From the NCBI GenBank assembly GCA_965247455.1, contig CBDFHE010000010.1, forward strand, positions 36,700-100,699: 64,000 bases of DNA, given 5' to 3'. The DNA comes from JACZYA01 sp965247455 (GTDB taxonomy: Bacteria; Acidobacteriota; Terriglobia; Acidiferrales; 2-02-FULL-67-57). Under the pieces are notes generated by a model, which searched no databases, had not been told where the DNA came from, and worked only from the letters and a program-made list of their open reading frames with translations. Made by a program: the position numbers and the translations under genes. Of the stretch, positions 48,810-58,061 are shown one piece after another (within the stretch, counting starts at the first letter, position 1; the number at the start of each line of letters is the position of its first letter).

Positions 48810-49775
48810 ATGACGGCAGCGAAGACAAACGGGAAGACGCTCTACCGCGTGCAGCCACGCGGCTTTTGCGCCGGGGTGGTGCGCGCGATTGAGATCGTGG
48901 AGCTGGCGCTGAAAGCCTACGGCCCGCCCATCCACGTGCTGCACGAAATTGTGCACAACCGCCACGTGGTGGACGACCTAGCAGCGAAAGGCGCCGTCTT
49001 CGTCAATGCGCTGGCGGAGGTGCCGGAAGGAGCGCGGCTGATCTTCAGCGCGCACGGGATCGCGCCCACGGTGCGGCAGGAAGCGGAGGAGCGAAAGCTG
49101 CGGGTGATCGACGCCACCTGTCCGCTGGTGACCAAGGTGCATTTGGAAGCGATCAAGTTTGCGCGCGCAGGCTACTCCATCCTCCTGATCGGCGACCGCG
49201 ACCACGACGAAGTGGAAGGAACTTCAGGTGAGGCGCCGGGAGCGACTCAGGTGGTCTCAAACGTGGCCGAAGCCGACCGGGTGACGGTGCTGGACCCGAA
49301 GCGCGTGGTCTATCTGACGCAGACCACCCTGAGCCGGTACGACACCGCCGAAATCATCGCCCGGCTGCGAAAGCGTTTCCCCACCATGCAGGGCCCGCCG
49401 GCGGACGACATCTGCTACGCCACCCAAAACCGGCAGGAGGCAGTGGAGACGGTCGGACGGCGCGCCGACTTGGTGCTGGTGGTGGGGTCGAAGAACAGCG
49501 CCAACTCCAACCGCTTGGTGGAAGTAGTGCAACGCGCCGGGGGGCAGGCTTACTTGATTGAGGATGAGCACACCATCGAGCCGGCGTGGCTGAAAGACGC
49601 CCAAGCGGTGGCGCTAAGCGCGGGAGCCTCCGCTCCGGAGGTGCTGGTCGAGCGGGCGGCTGAGCGTCTGCGCGCGCTGGGCTTCACCAATGTCGAAGAC
49701 GTAGAAGTCATCCCCGAAGACGTCCGCTTCAGCCTGCCGGCGGAGTTGGTGTCTTTCGCCCCGGCCAGCCGCTGA
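48810..49775 (+). CDS. ispH: 4-hydroxy-3-methylbut-2-enyl diphosphate reductase
   Basis: 321 residues. The last enzyme of the MEP isoprenoid pathway, a [4Fe-4S] protein. Three cluster Cys are in RGFCAGVVRAI (C20), ATCPLVTKVH and DDICYATQNRQ; LHEIVHNRHVVDDL, FSAHGIAP and GSKNSANSNRLVEV are diagnostic. AAGGAG is five bases before ATG at 48810; the frame opens further upstream, but without a ribosome site. C-terminal acidic motif PEDVRFSLP matches the family. Confidence 0.96.
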   Translation: MTAAKTNGKTLYRVQPRGFCAGVVRAIEIVELALKAYGPPIHVLHEIVHNRHVVDDLAAKGAVFVNALAEVPEGARLIFSAHGIAPTVRQEAEERKLRVIDATCPLVTKVHLEAIKFARAGYSILLIGDRDHDEVEGTSGEAPGATQVVSNVAEADRVTVLDPKRVVYLTQTTLSRYDTAEIIARLRKRFPTMQGPPADDICYATQNRQEAVETVGRRADLVLVVGSKNSANSNRLVEVVQRAGGQAYLIEDEHTIEPAWLKDAQAVALSAGASAPEVLVERAAERLRALGFTNVEDVEVIPEDVRFSLPAELVSFAPASR

Positions 49776-49802
49776 GTCGAAGCGCGGCTTTCGTCCCTCC
49801 CG

Positions 49803-50909
49803 TCACACCAACGCTGTTTCCAGCGAGAGGATAGGGGCCAGGTGCGCGTGCAGCAGATCCCAAGAGTCGCCGCTGTTGCGGGAATAGAAGATTTCCCCGC
49901 TGGTGGTGCCGACATAGACGCCGGCATCGTCGCAAGCGTCGGTGGCGGTGGCGTGGCGCAGGATTTGCGTATAGACGTTCTTCTGCGGCAGACCGCGAGT
50001 TAGCTTCTGCCACGAGCGGCCGCCGTTGCGCGAGCGGTACACTCCCAGCCGGCCGTCGCAGACGTAGCGATACACCGGACTCACTTCCGGCACGACGTAG
50101 ATGGTTTGAGGTTCGTGGGGGTGGAGAGCCATCGGGAAACCGAAGCGCGACGGCAAGCCCTTGGAACTGTCGATCCATTTCTCGGCGGCATTTTCGGAGC
50201 GATAGACGCCGCAGTGGTTCTGCTGGAAGAGGCGGTCGGGGTGCGACGAGCTCATGACCATCGAGTGGACGCATTGGCCGACCTCGAGGAACTTTTGCGG
50301 CAGGAAGTCGGCGCGCACGCCGCGATTCAGCGGCTGCCAGGTGCGGCCGTCATCGTCGCTGCGGAAACAACCGGCGACGGAGATGCCGACGTAGATGCGC
50401 TGCGGGTGTGACGGGTCAGGGATGATGTGGTGGACCATCATGCCGCCACCGCCGGGCTGCCAGCGGTCGCGCGAGGGATGCTGGGTCAGAGCTTTGATTT
50501 CGTACCAGTTCTTTCCGCCGTCATCGCTGCGGAACAGTGCGCCCGGGTCAACGCCGCACCAGAGCGTGTCGGGGCGAGAGGCGCGGTCCGGCGCCACGTA
50601 CCAGATGCGCTTCAGGTTCAGCCCGCGGTCGGACGGAAAGCCCAGCCCGGCGCTGGCTTTGCGCCAGCTCTTGCCGTTGTTGGCGCTAACTTGCAGGTCG
50701 TTGCCCCACCAGGAAGTGTTGATGGCGGCCCAGAGGTGGCCGGTGCGCGGGTCGCGCATCAAGTGGTTGACCTCCCAGCCGGCAAAGAACGGCCCTTCGA
50801 CTTTCCAAGTCCTGCGCTGGCGATTGCTGCAAAAAAGAAAGGCACCCTTGCGGGTGCCAACCAGCAGGCTGACTCGCTTCGCGCGCGACGGCTTCGCTTT
50901 TCTCGGCAT
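49803..50909 (-). CDS. BNR/sialidase-like repeat protein
   Basis: About 368 residues with repeating BNR (Asp-box) motifs: GALFRSDDGGKNWYEI, GCFRSDDDGRTWQPL, GVYRSRNGGRSWQKL and GEIFYSRNSGDSWDLL. They form a beta-propeller seen in photosystem II stability/assembly factors and sialidase-like proteins. No signal peptide is visible (start MPRKAKPSRAKR). The catalytic residues of sialidases are not evident, so I read it as a propeller of unknown role (a cytosolic WD40-like BNR). It is adjacent to the FdhF/YdeP gene and converges with ispH. Confidence 0.75.
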   Translation of the reverse strand: MPRKAKPSRAKRVSLLVGTRKGAFLFCSNRQRRTWKVEGPFFAGWEVNHLMRDPRTGHLWAAINTSWWGNDLQVSANNGKSWRKASAGLGFPSDRGLNLKRIWYVAPDRASRPDTLWCGVDPGALFRSDDGGKNWYEIKALTQHPSRDRWQPGGGGMMVHHIIPDPSHPQRIYVGISVAGCFRSDDDGRTWQPLNRGVRADFLPQKFLEVGQCVHSMVMSSSHPDRLFQQNHCGVYRSENAAEKWIDSSKGLPSRFGFPMALHPHEPQTIYVVPEVSPVYRYVCDGRLGVYRSRNGGRSWQKLTRGLPQKNVYTQILRHATATDACDDAGVYVGTTSGEIFYSRNSGDSWDLLHAHLAPILSLETALV

Positions 50910-50988
50910 GATCTCTTCCAACCCGTTGGCCACCGGGGACGGCAATCAATTCTCAGGCGATGCAGTCCTCTGCTTCATGAAAAAACAG

Positions 50989-53222
50989 CTAGGGGGAAAT
51001 CTTCTCCAGGGTGACTTGGACGTTGTAGTCGGGCTCGCCGGAGCCGGGGTCATAGCGGCGGCGGAGAAGAACGTTGGCTTCCGGCCAGTAGGCCACCAGG
51101 CAGCCGCGGGCGACCGGGGCCAAGCGGGCTCGGCCGGTGTACTCGCCCACGGAGGAGCGCAGACGGATGGGGTCACCGGGCTGGATTCCGAGCGCCGAGG
51201 CGTCCTGGGGGGACAGCAGGATGTCGTGACGGCTGGCGCCGGTGAGGGAATCCACCGGGTCGAAGATCATAGAATTGAACTGATTGCCGCGGCGGGTGGT
51301 GAGGCGGAACTTCCGCGGACCGTCCTTCCCTCCCCCGTCGTCGCCTGCCTGGACGCCCGTCGTCGGCAAATCCAAAGCGGTGAAGCGGGCGCGGCCCTGG
51401 GGCAGCTTGGAGCAGACCCCGCCTTCCAGCAGGCGCGGGCCTCCGTACTGCACCGCGTCCCCTTCCCTCTTCAGCGAACCGATGCCCGCGTAGAGCGGCA
51501 TGACGCGCTCCATTTCGGCGCGAATCTCGTCGGCGCTGCGGAAGTTGAGCGCGCCTTGCTTTTCCGCCGGCAGCACGCGCTGGGCAAGGTCGCAGAGGAT
51601 TTCCCATTCGCCGCGGGCCTCGCCCGGGCGCGGGCCGGGGATTTCCGGGCTGAGGCGAATGCGACGCTCGGTGGAGGTGGAAGTGCCGCCGCCGGGCTGC
51701 TCGTAGCGGGTGAGCGCAGGGAGCAGGAGAATGGAGTCAGAGTCGAGCAGCATGGAAGAGTTGAGCGCGATGTCCTGGTGGATGCGGAGCTTGAGGCGGT
51801 CGAAGGCAGCGCGGACGAAGTCCGGTTCCGGCATGGTTTCGAGAAAGTTCCCGCCCAGGTGGTAGAGCAGGTCGAGGTCGCCGCGGTGGGCGGCTTCGAG
51901 CATCTGAGGCGCATCGAGGCCCTTTTCGACCGGCGGCCGGTGGCCCCAGAGGTCAGCGAATCGCTGGGCGCTCTCTTCGTTGACCGGAAAACCGCCCGGC
52001 AAAGAAGCCGGTACGGAGCCACACTCGGCCGCGCCCTGCACGCCGCTGTGGCCACGGATAGGAACCACGCCGCACTTTTCCCGGCCCACCATCCTGCGCG
52101 CCAGCGCCAGGTTGATGACGGCCTTGACGTTCTCCACTCCGAACTGGTGCTGGGTCAGCCCCATTGACCAGATGAAGACGGCGGTGCGAGCACAGGCGTA
52201 GGTTTCCGCGAACCTTTCCATCTCGGCGCGGAGAGGCCGCTGCCAGCTTCCAACTCCGCCCAGGACTGGGAGGCGACTTTCGCCTTCAGCTCCTCGAAGC
52301 CGGCGGTGTGCTCGCGGATGAAACGCGTGGCAAGCTGGTTGCGCAGGAGGAGAACCTTCAACACCCCATTGATGAAGGCGACGTCGCCGCCGACGCGCAC
52401 CGGGTAGTGCTCGTCCATCAACTGGGTGCCGAACAGAGCGCTCTTGGCGACGGAGGGAATCCAGTACTGCTCCAGGCCGGGCTCGCGGAAGGGATTGACG
52501 ACCACAACGCGCGCCCCTTTTTTCTTGGCGTAGTAGAGGTACTTGACCGCGACGGGCTGGTTGTTGGCCAGGTTAGCTCCCCACAGAACCAGCAGGTCGG
52601 AGCCGATCCAATCGGTGTAAGAGCAGGTGGAAGCGGCCACGCCCAGGGTTTGCTTCATGGCGGTGGTGGAGGCGGCGTGGCAGAGGCGGGCGGCGTTGTC
52701 GATGTTGTTGGTGCCCAGCAAGCGGGCGAACTTGCCGGCCACGTAATAAACCTCGTTGGTGAGCCCGCGCGAAGTGGTGTAGAAAGCTAGGCGGTGGGAC
52801 GGGGTTTCGCGCAAGCGCTGGGCTGCAAACGGCAGCGCCTGCTCCCAGAACAGGCGTTGGAAGCCGGGCTCGCCCCGCTGCCGGACCATGGGATAAGGGA
52901 TTCGCCCCAGGCGGCGCAGCTCGTCGTTGGAGAGCCTACGCAGCGAGGCCACGTTTTCCAGGCGGCGCGGGTCCAGGGCGGGCATGGTGTTCAGGCGGAG
53001 CAACTTCAGCCGCACCATGCAGAGGTGGACGCCGTCCAGGGTGTCGTCGTGGAGGCCGGTGGTGCCCAGCGAACAGCCGTCGCAGACGCCGTGCCGCAGG
53101 ATGCGCCAAGCGTAGCGGGCCTGGCCGCGGTTCTCCCACAGCACGCGCAGCATATCGCGGTAGTGGTGGGGCTTGGTGAGACCGAGCCCGAAGGGTCGCC
53201 AAGATGCAACGGGAGTGGACAT
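50989..53222 (-). pseudogene. FdhF/YdeP-family molybdopterin oxidoreductase, frameshifted
   Basis: About 744 residues if repaired. MSTPVASWRPFGLGLTKPHHYRDML begins the protein; HGVCDGCSLGTTGL is a Cys-rich cofactor-site region, NNIDNAARLCHAASTTAM the active-site loop with Cys at the position of SeCys in FdhH, LLVLWGANLANNQPVAVKY and VRVGGDVAFINGVLKV the Mo-bisPGD domain. The C-terminal part (FRLTTRRGNQFNSMIF ... LSPQDASALGIQPGDPIRL) is the dinucleotide-binding barrel. The frame breaks at 52228-52236: GLS should continue as AEMERFAETYA, one base missing. Sequence is otherwise uninterrupted. YdeP-type enzymes have no settled substrate. Confidence 0.8.
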
Positions 53223-53371
53223 GAGTGCTACCAACCCCTTCGCGCGAACGTCTCCATTTCTAGCCCAGCCAGCACGGCGAGTCAAGCCAGCGCTTCCCCG
53301 TCCCGCGCTCGCGCCGGTGGCGCGCCCGGCGGATTTACAGCTTGCCCGCGCATGGGGTAAGCTCCCCCCTC

Positions 53372-54346
53372 ATGCACAGCGGCGACATTCCCGAAACAGT
53401 CGGCCACTATCGCATTGTCTCCCTGCTGGGGGAAGATGCGCACGGGGTCATCTATCGAGCGGTGGCGCAGGACACCGAGCAGACCGTGGCGCTGAAGGTA
53501 TTGCCAGCGGAAGCCTTCCCGAGTGACGAGGTTCGGCAGCAGTTTCTGGCCGAGGCCCGCGCGCTGGTGCAGATCACTCACCCCCACCTGCGACAGGTGT
53601 ACGAAGCCGGGGAGACCGATACAGGAATCTACTTGGCGATGGAATACTTGCAGGGTTCGACCCTGAAGAACCTGTTGATAGCAGGCTCGATGGAGCTGGT
53701 GGCGGCGCTGGAATGGAGCGCAGAGACTTGCGATGCCCTGGCCGTGCTGCACACAAAAGGGCTAGCGCACGGCTACCTGCGGCCGGAAAACATTTTTATT
53801 ACCCAGGAGAGCCATGCCAAGTTGCTGGATGCAGGACTGTGGCGCCTGAAGGTGCCGGTGGGAGTGGATCTGAGCGACGAGAAGAACCTGCGCACGTCGG
53901 GGCTGGAACCTGCGGTGGTGGCGGGGCTGGCGCCGGAACAGCTCCGTGGCGAGGCGCCCACTCCGCGCAGCGATCTCTACGGGCTTGGGGTGGTTCTGTA
54001 CGAGATGCTGACCGGACAAAATCCTTTTGCCGACCGGCGCGCCGCGCAGAGCATGCACTGGGTGCTAGGACGCACGCCGCCGCCGCCCGGCCACCTGCGC
54101 CAGGGCATTCCGGCCGAACTGGACCAAGTGGTGGCGCGGGTTCTCTCGCGGGAGCCGGCGCGTCGCTTCGCTTCCGGAAACAAGTTCGCGGCAGCGCTGC
54201 GCAGCGTGGTGCTGGAAGAACAATTGGAGCCTCTGGTGGCGGAGCCTTCGCTGTGGAAGCTGGCGACTCCGCTGTGGCTGGCCATCGGGGGAGCGATTCT
54301 GGTGCTGCTGTTGTGGTTCCTCTACCTGGCTCTCACCCATCCCTGA
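53372..54346 (+). CDS. Membrane-anchored protein kinase homologue lacking the catalytic Asp (pseudokinase)
   Basis: 324 residues. The N-terminal 270 follow the Ser/Thr kinase fold: GHYRIVSLLGEDAHGVIYRA (degenerate Gly loop), VALKVL with Lys42, AMEYLQGSTL, and KLLDAGLWRL (DFG changed to DAG). The catalytic-loop HRD is HGY (133-135, HGYLRPEN), so the base Asp is gone. APE (LAPEQLRG), the D-x-x-x-L-G segment (SDLYGLGVVLYEMLTG) and P-x-D/E..V.R.L..EPARRF are kept. A C-terminal helix (LATPLWLAIGGAILVLLLWFLYLAL) anchors it in the membrane. It may act as a scaffold or regulator rather than an enzyme. Confidence 0.8.
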   Translation: MHSGDIPETVGHYRIVSLLGEDAHGVIYRAVAQDTEQTVALKVLPAEAFPSDEVRQQFLAEARALVQITHPHLRQVYEAGETDTGIYLAMEYLQGSTLKNLLIAGSMELVAALEWSAETCDALAVLHTKGLAHGYLRPENIFITQESHAKLLDAGLWRLKVPVGVDLSDEKNLRTSGLEPAVVAGLAPEQLRGEAPTPRSDLYGLGVVLYEMLTGQNPFADRRAAQSMHWVLGRTPPPPGHLRQGIPAELDQVVARVLSREPARRFASGNKFAAALRSVVLEEQLEPLVAEPSLWKLATPLWLAIGGAILVLLLWFLYLALTHP

Positions 54347-54415
54347 GCAAAGACGCAACTTTTTGCTGGCGGCGCGCATCTCGGATAGGTAGAGTTCGGC
54401 ATGGAGAGTGCAGCG

Positions 54416-55181
54416 ATGATTTCAAAGCTCTTGCGAACCGGGGTGAAGGCAGGTCTGGCACTTTGGCTGGTAGCCTTGCCAGCCAGCGCTCAAGAAGAAG
54501 CGAAACCCAACCAGAGCGAAGAGCCGCCACCGGCGGCGGCGCTGCCCGCCGGAACCCGCATCCCGCTAGTGCTCGAGAACACCATCAACACCAAGAACGC
54601 GCGGGTGGGCGACCGGCTTTACTTCCAGACCATCTATCCGGTGGTGGTCAACAGCCGCATCCTGATCCCGGCGGGGAGCTACGTGCGCGGATCGGTGACC
54701 TTCGCCAAGCGGCCCGGACGCATCAAGGGCCGGGGCGAACTGCACGTGCGTTTTGAGGAACTGACGCTGCCCAACGGCTACACGGTTGACTTGCAGGCCA
54801 GCCTGGCCGGCGCGGGAACCACCGGCAACGAAGAAGTTAACCGAGAAGAGGGCGGCATCAAAGGCGAGGGCAGCAAGGGCGAGGACGTTCGCACCGTTGC
54901 CACCACCACCAGCGCCGGAGCCGGGATTGGCGCCATTGCCGGGCGCGGCAAGGGAGCCGCTATCGGGGCGGGCGGCGGCGGGGCTGGCAGCCATCCTGCT
55001 GACGCGCGGGCGCGAGCTCGTTCTGCCGCGCGGCACCACGGTCGAAATTGCCCTCGACCGCCCGCTGAAACTCGATCCAGCCCTGGTGCAGTTCGACTGG
55101 ACCGGACAAGGAGCTGCTCCGTCCGGCCCCACCCCGCGACTCCGGCAGCGCAACCCGCTTCGCCCCCGCATCCCTTTCTGA
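54416..55181 (+). pseudogene. TrbI-like exported protein, frameshifted
   Basis: About 254 residues if repaired. Signal peptide GLALWLVALPASAQ, then PAGTRIPLVLENTINTKNARVGDRLYFQTIYPVVV and ILIPAGSYVRGSVTFAKRPGR, a beta-barrel like the C-terminal TrbI/VirB10 domain. At about 54971 an extra G shifts the frame; the true continuation is AAAGLAAILLTRGRELVLPRGTTVEIALDRPLKLD (other frame, stop 55181). Start ATG at 54416 follows GGAG. The domain alone occurs widely in Acidobacteria outside type IV secretion systems. A role in envelope surface structure is inferred only. Confidence 0.65.
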
Positions 55182-55286
55182 GCTGTTCGCGGTTCGTGCG
55201 TTCTGTCCCAGCTTTTCCTTTGCTGTACCCACCAAAATCGGGGATAATCGCGCCCTTCTTCCATAACATCCTGGAGTGACTGAGCT

Positions 55287-56582
55287 ATGACTACAGCGGA
55301 AGCGGGCAACAAAGGACTGGCCACTCGGATTCTGCTGGCCTTGGTGGCGGGGGCCGTGGCGGGCGTGGCAGCCAACGCGCTGTTCGGCTCCTCCACCTGG
55401 CTGGTCTGGACCGTTGAGAATGTGACCCGGCCAATCGGGCAGATCTGGCTGCGCGCGCTGATTATGATTGTGGTGCCGCTGGTGTTCGCTTCGCTCACGC
55501 TGGGCGTAGCGGGACTGGGCGACATCCGCAAAGTGGGACGGATCGGTCTGAAGACCCTGGCTTATTTCTTCCTCTCGTCAGCGCTGGCGACCATCATCGG
55601 ACTGGTGCTCATAAACACCATTCGTCCTGGCGAGGGACTCCCCGAACAGACGCGAGAGGAGATGATGGCGAGCTACGGCAAGGATGCGGAAGAGAAGGCG
55701 CAGGCGGCCAGGGGGGTCAGTTTCGGCGTGGACATGCTGGTCAACATCGTCCCGCGCAATCCCCTGGGATCGGCTGCCCGGGGCGACATGCTGGGCTTGA
55801 TCTTTTTTTCCTTGCTGTTCGGCGCGGCGCTCAGCATCCTGCCGGCGGAGCGCGCCCGTCCCATGTTGTCCCTGCTGCAAACGCTGGGGGACGTAGTGGT
55901 GGTCATTATCGGCTGGGTGATGAAGCTGGCGCCGATCGGGGTCTTCGCGCTCATCTTCAGCGTTGTCGCACTGTTCGGCTTTGAAATTGTGCAGAAACTG
56001 CTGTGGTACGTAGTGGCGGTGCTGGCCGGGCTGCTGTTTCACTTCGTCGTGGTCTATCCGATTCTGATCCGAACGCTGGGCGGGATGAACCCGCTCTACT
56101 TTTTCTCGCGCATTCGCGCCGTCATCGTCACCGCCTTTTCCACCAGCTCGTCCAACGCCACCCTGCCCACCACCATCGCGGTGAGTCAGCGCGAGCTGAA
56201 CATTCCGCGAGGGATTGCGGGGTTCGTGCTGCCGCTGGGTGCGACCATGAACATGGACGGCACGGCGCTCTTCGGCGGCATGACGGTGCTCTTCATCGCG
56301 CAGGTTTTCGGGCTGGACCTGTCCTTGGGGACGCAAATCATCGTTGTAGCAATGTCGGTGATAACCTCCGTAGGAGCGGCGGGCGTACCCAGCGGAATGA
56401 TTCCCCTGCTGATGGTGGTGCTGTCGGTCATCGGGGTGCCGCCGGGCGGCATCGCGCTGGTGCTGGGCGTGGATCGCATTCTCGACATGTGCCGGACGGC
56501 GGTGAACGTCACCGGCGACGTAGGCGCCACCGTCTTCATCGCCCGCTCCGAAGGCTATGACCTGGAAGCTTCTGGTAACTAG
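55287..56582 (+). CDS. Dicarboxylate/amino acid:cation symporter (DAACS family)
   Basis: 431 residues with 8 membrane helices and two re-entrant loops. STSSSNATLPTTIAVSQREL holds the Ser-rich HP1 loop; GATMNMDGTALFGGM is the NMDGT ion/substrate site; GAAGVPSGMIPLLMVVLSV and LGVDRILDMCRTAVNVTGD the HP2 and terminal helix (DRxxDMxRTxxNVxGD). It imports glutamate, aspartate or C4-dicarboxylates with sodium or protons. TGGAG precedes ATG at 55287. No sensor kinase is nearby. Confidence 0.93.
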   Translation: MTTAEAGNKGLATRILLALVAGAVAGVAANALFGSSTWLVWTVENVTRPIGQIWLRALIMIVVPLVFASLTLGVAGLGDIRKVGRIGLKTLAYFFLSSALATIIGLVLINTIRPGEGLPEQTREEMMASYGKDAEEKAQAARGVSFGVDMLVNIVPRNPLGSAARGDMLGLIFFSLLFGAALSILPAERARPMLSLLQTLGDVVVVIIGWVMKLAPIGVFALIFSVVALFGFEIVQKLLWYVVAVLAGLLFHFVVVYPILIRTLGGMNPLYFFSRIRAVIVTAFSTSSSNATLPTTIAVSQRELNIPRGIAGFVLPLGATMNMDGTALFGGMTVLFIAQVFGLDLSLGTQIIVVAMSVITSVGAAGVPSGMIPLLMVVLSVIGVPPGGIALVLGVDRILDMCRTAVNVTGDVGATVFIARSEGYDLEASGN

Positions 56583-56838
56583 AGGCTGGAAACAAGAAGC
56601 CAGAAGTTAACCGGGATTTCCGTTTTGCCTGCCCCTGTGGCACGTTTATACACCCGATCGCCGCCGATCGCACAAAAACTTCGATCGTCGCACAATCGCG
56701 CTTCAAAGGCCTTCATCTGAGCCCGCGCCGACGTGCGACCGACTGGAACCCCTGCTTTTCGGGCATTTCTCAGACACCGCTCCACACGTGTGCCCCGTGT
56801 CATCGCCGGGCGGGCTTCGTTGCACTTCAGGCCGCGCG

Positions 56839-57914
56839 TCAGCCTGCCGGCACGGGTAGCGCCCAGATCCTCCGCAGCATGTCGCCGAACAGGCGTGAGA
56901 TGCCCTTCCGCCAGCAGAAGCCAGGAATGCTTCACCAGCCGGCAGTTTTCACCAGTTCTGGTAGACTCGTGAGACCAGCGCTTGACCCGCAGCGGAAGGA
57001 CCAACAAGTTGCCAGAAGCCAGGAGAGTTGCAGGCGCACCTCGTTCGCCCGGAAACGTCCGCGTCCAGTGGGTGGCCTGCTTGCCTTCCTTGATCCATTG
57101 CTCCGCCTACCGCGCTAAAACCGCAGCGAAGCGGCTCGGGAGGGCCATGTTGGTCACGATGAGGCCGACGCGAGGGAACAGCTCACCTTGGTGGTGCTCC
57201 ACCTTGGCGACGATCCGTCTGGGCGTGGCCCAGCTCTTGGCCTGATAGCGGAAACTCTGGTAGCGCACCAAGGGCTTGCAGCTCGGCCGTCCCGGCGGAC
57301 GAAAGAGGATGTCTTCGATTTCCAGCTCCAAGCTCTTGTTCGCCGGCATGCGAATGGCATAGTCCACGTCGCGCTGCTCGAGCGCGTCGTAGATCTCGGG
57401 CTTCGCGAACGCGGCGTCTGCGCGGAACGCTACGCGCTTGCCCTCCACCTGCTGCCGGTCAATCTCCGGTACGAGCAGGTCGTCCCAGTCGTCGGCGCTA
57501 TGCACGTTGCCTGGCCGCAGCGTGGCGGCGAGGCAGTCCCCATGCTCGGTGAACAGAAACAGCGGGTGGTAGCAGACGGACTCGAAGTGCCCGTTATAGG
57601 CGCTCCCTTCCTGCGCCCCATGCACCGGGCTCTCGCTCGAATCCATGTCGAGCACGATCCGGTCGGCGCGCGTCGCCATCTCGGCCTGTGCAAGCACCTC
57701 CCGGTTCACGGCCCTCAACCCGACGAGATTCTCCTCGTGGGTCAGCAGCTCTGTCTCGAACCAATGCAGCGTCGATGTCAGCGCCGCACCCCGGTCCCAG
57801 CGCTTTGGCGACCCGATGAGACGAAATGTTGGGTCTGCCGACACGCGCCCCGCGTCGTTGAGATCCTCGGAATGACATTCTACGCAACCTTGCTCTCGCC
57901 CACTCACTCTCCAT
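56839..57914 (-). pseudogene. IS1380-family transposase remnant
   Basis: A decayed transposase gene. The best part (57107-57907) has SEDLNDAGRVSADPTFRLIGSPKRWDRGAALTSTLHWFETELL, DRIVLDMDSSESPVHGAQEGSAYNGHF and VAFRADAAFAKPEIYDALEQ, i.e. the DDE core of IS1380. The N-terminal ~80 residues are absent. Downstream, other frames hold AEQWIKEGKQA and NEVRLQLS, then RLVKHSWLLLAEGHL and LRRIWALPVPAG, so at least three frame breaks separate the C-terminus, and the VVRFYN block seems deleted. Not functional. The former ends are not recognised with confidence; 56583-56838 and 57915-58061 may hold leftover IS sequence. Confidence 0.75.
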
Positions 57915-58061
57915 TCAGACGTGCCGAGCTATCCCAAATGGTTCCTTACGGGAGCCCCAAAACTCAAGGCGCAGCGACTGGTCCTGGCGATACGGTACCA
58001 CAGCCAAATCGGAAATCCGGGGTTAAGACCCTGTCCGCTATCCTTCTGAGCGAAGCCCGCC

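Noticed and set aside
50989..53222. Selenocysteine in the FdhF/YdeP gene
   Set aside because: The active-site codon reads Cys and the break is a one-base frameshift, not an in-frame TGA.
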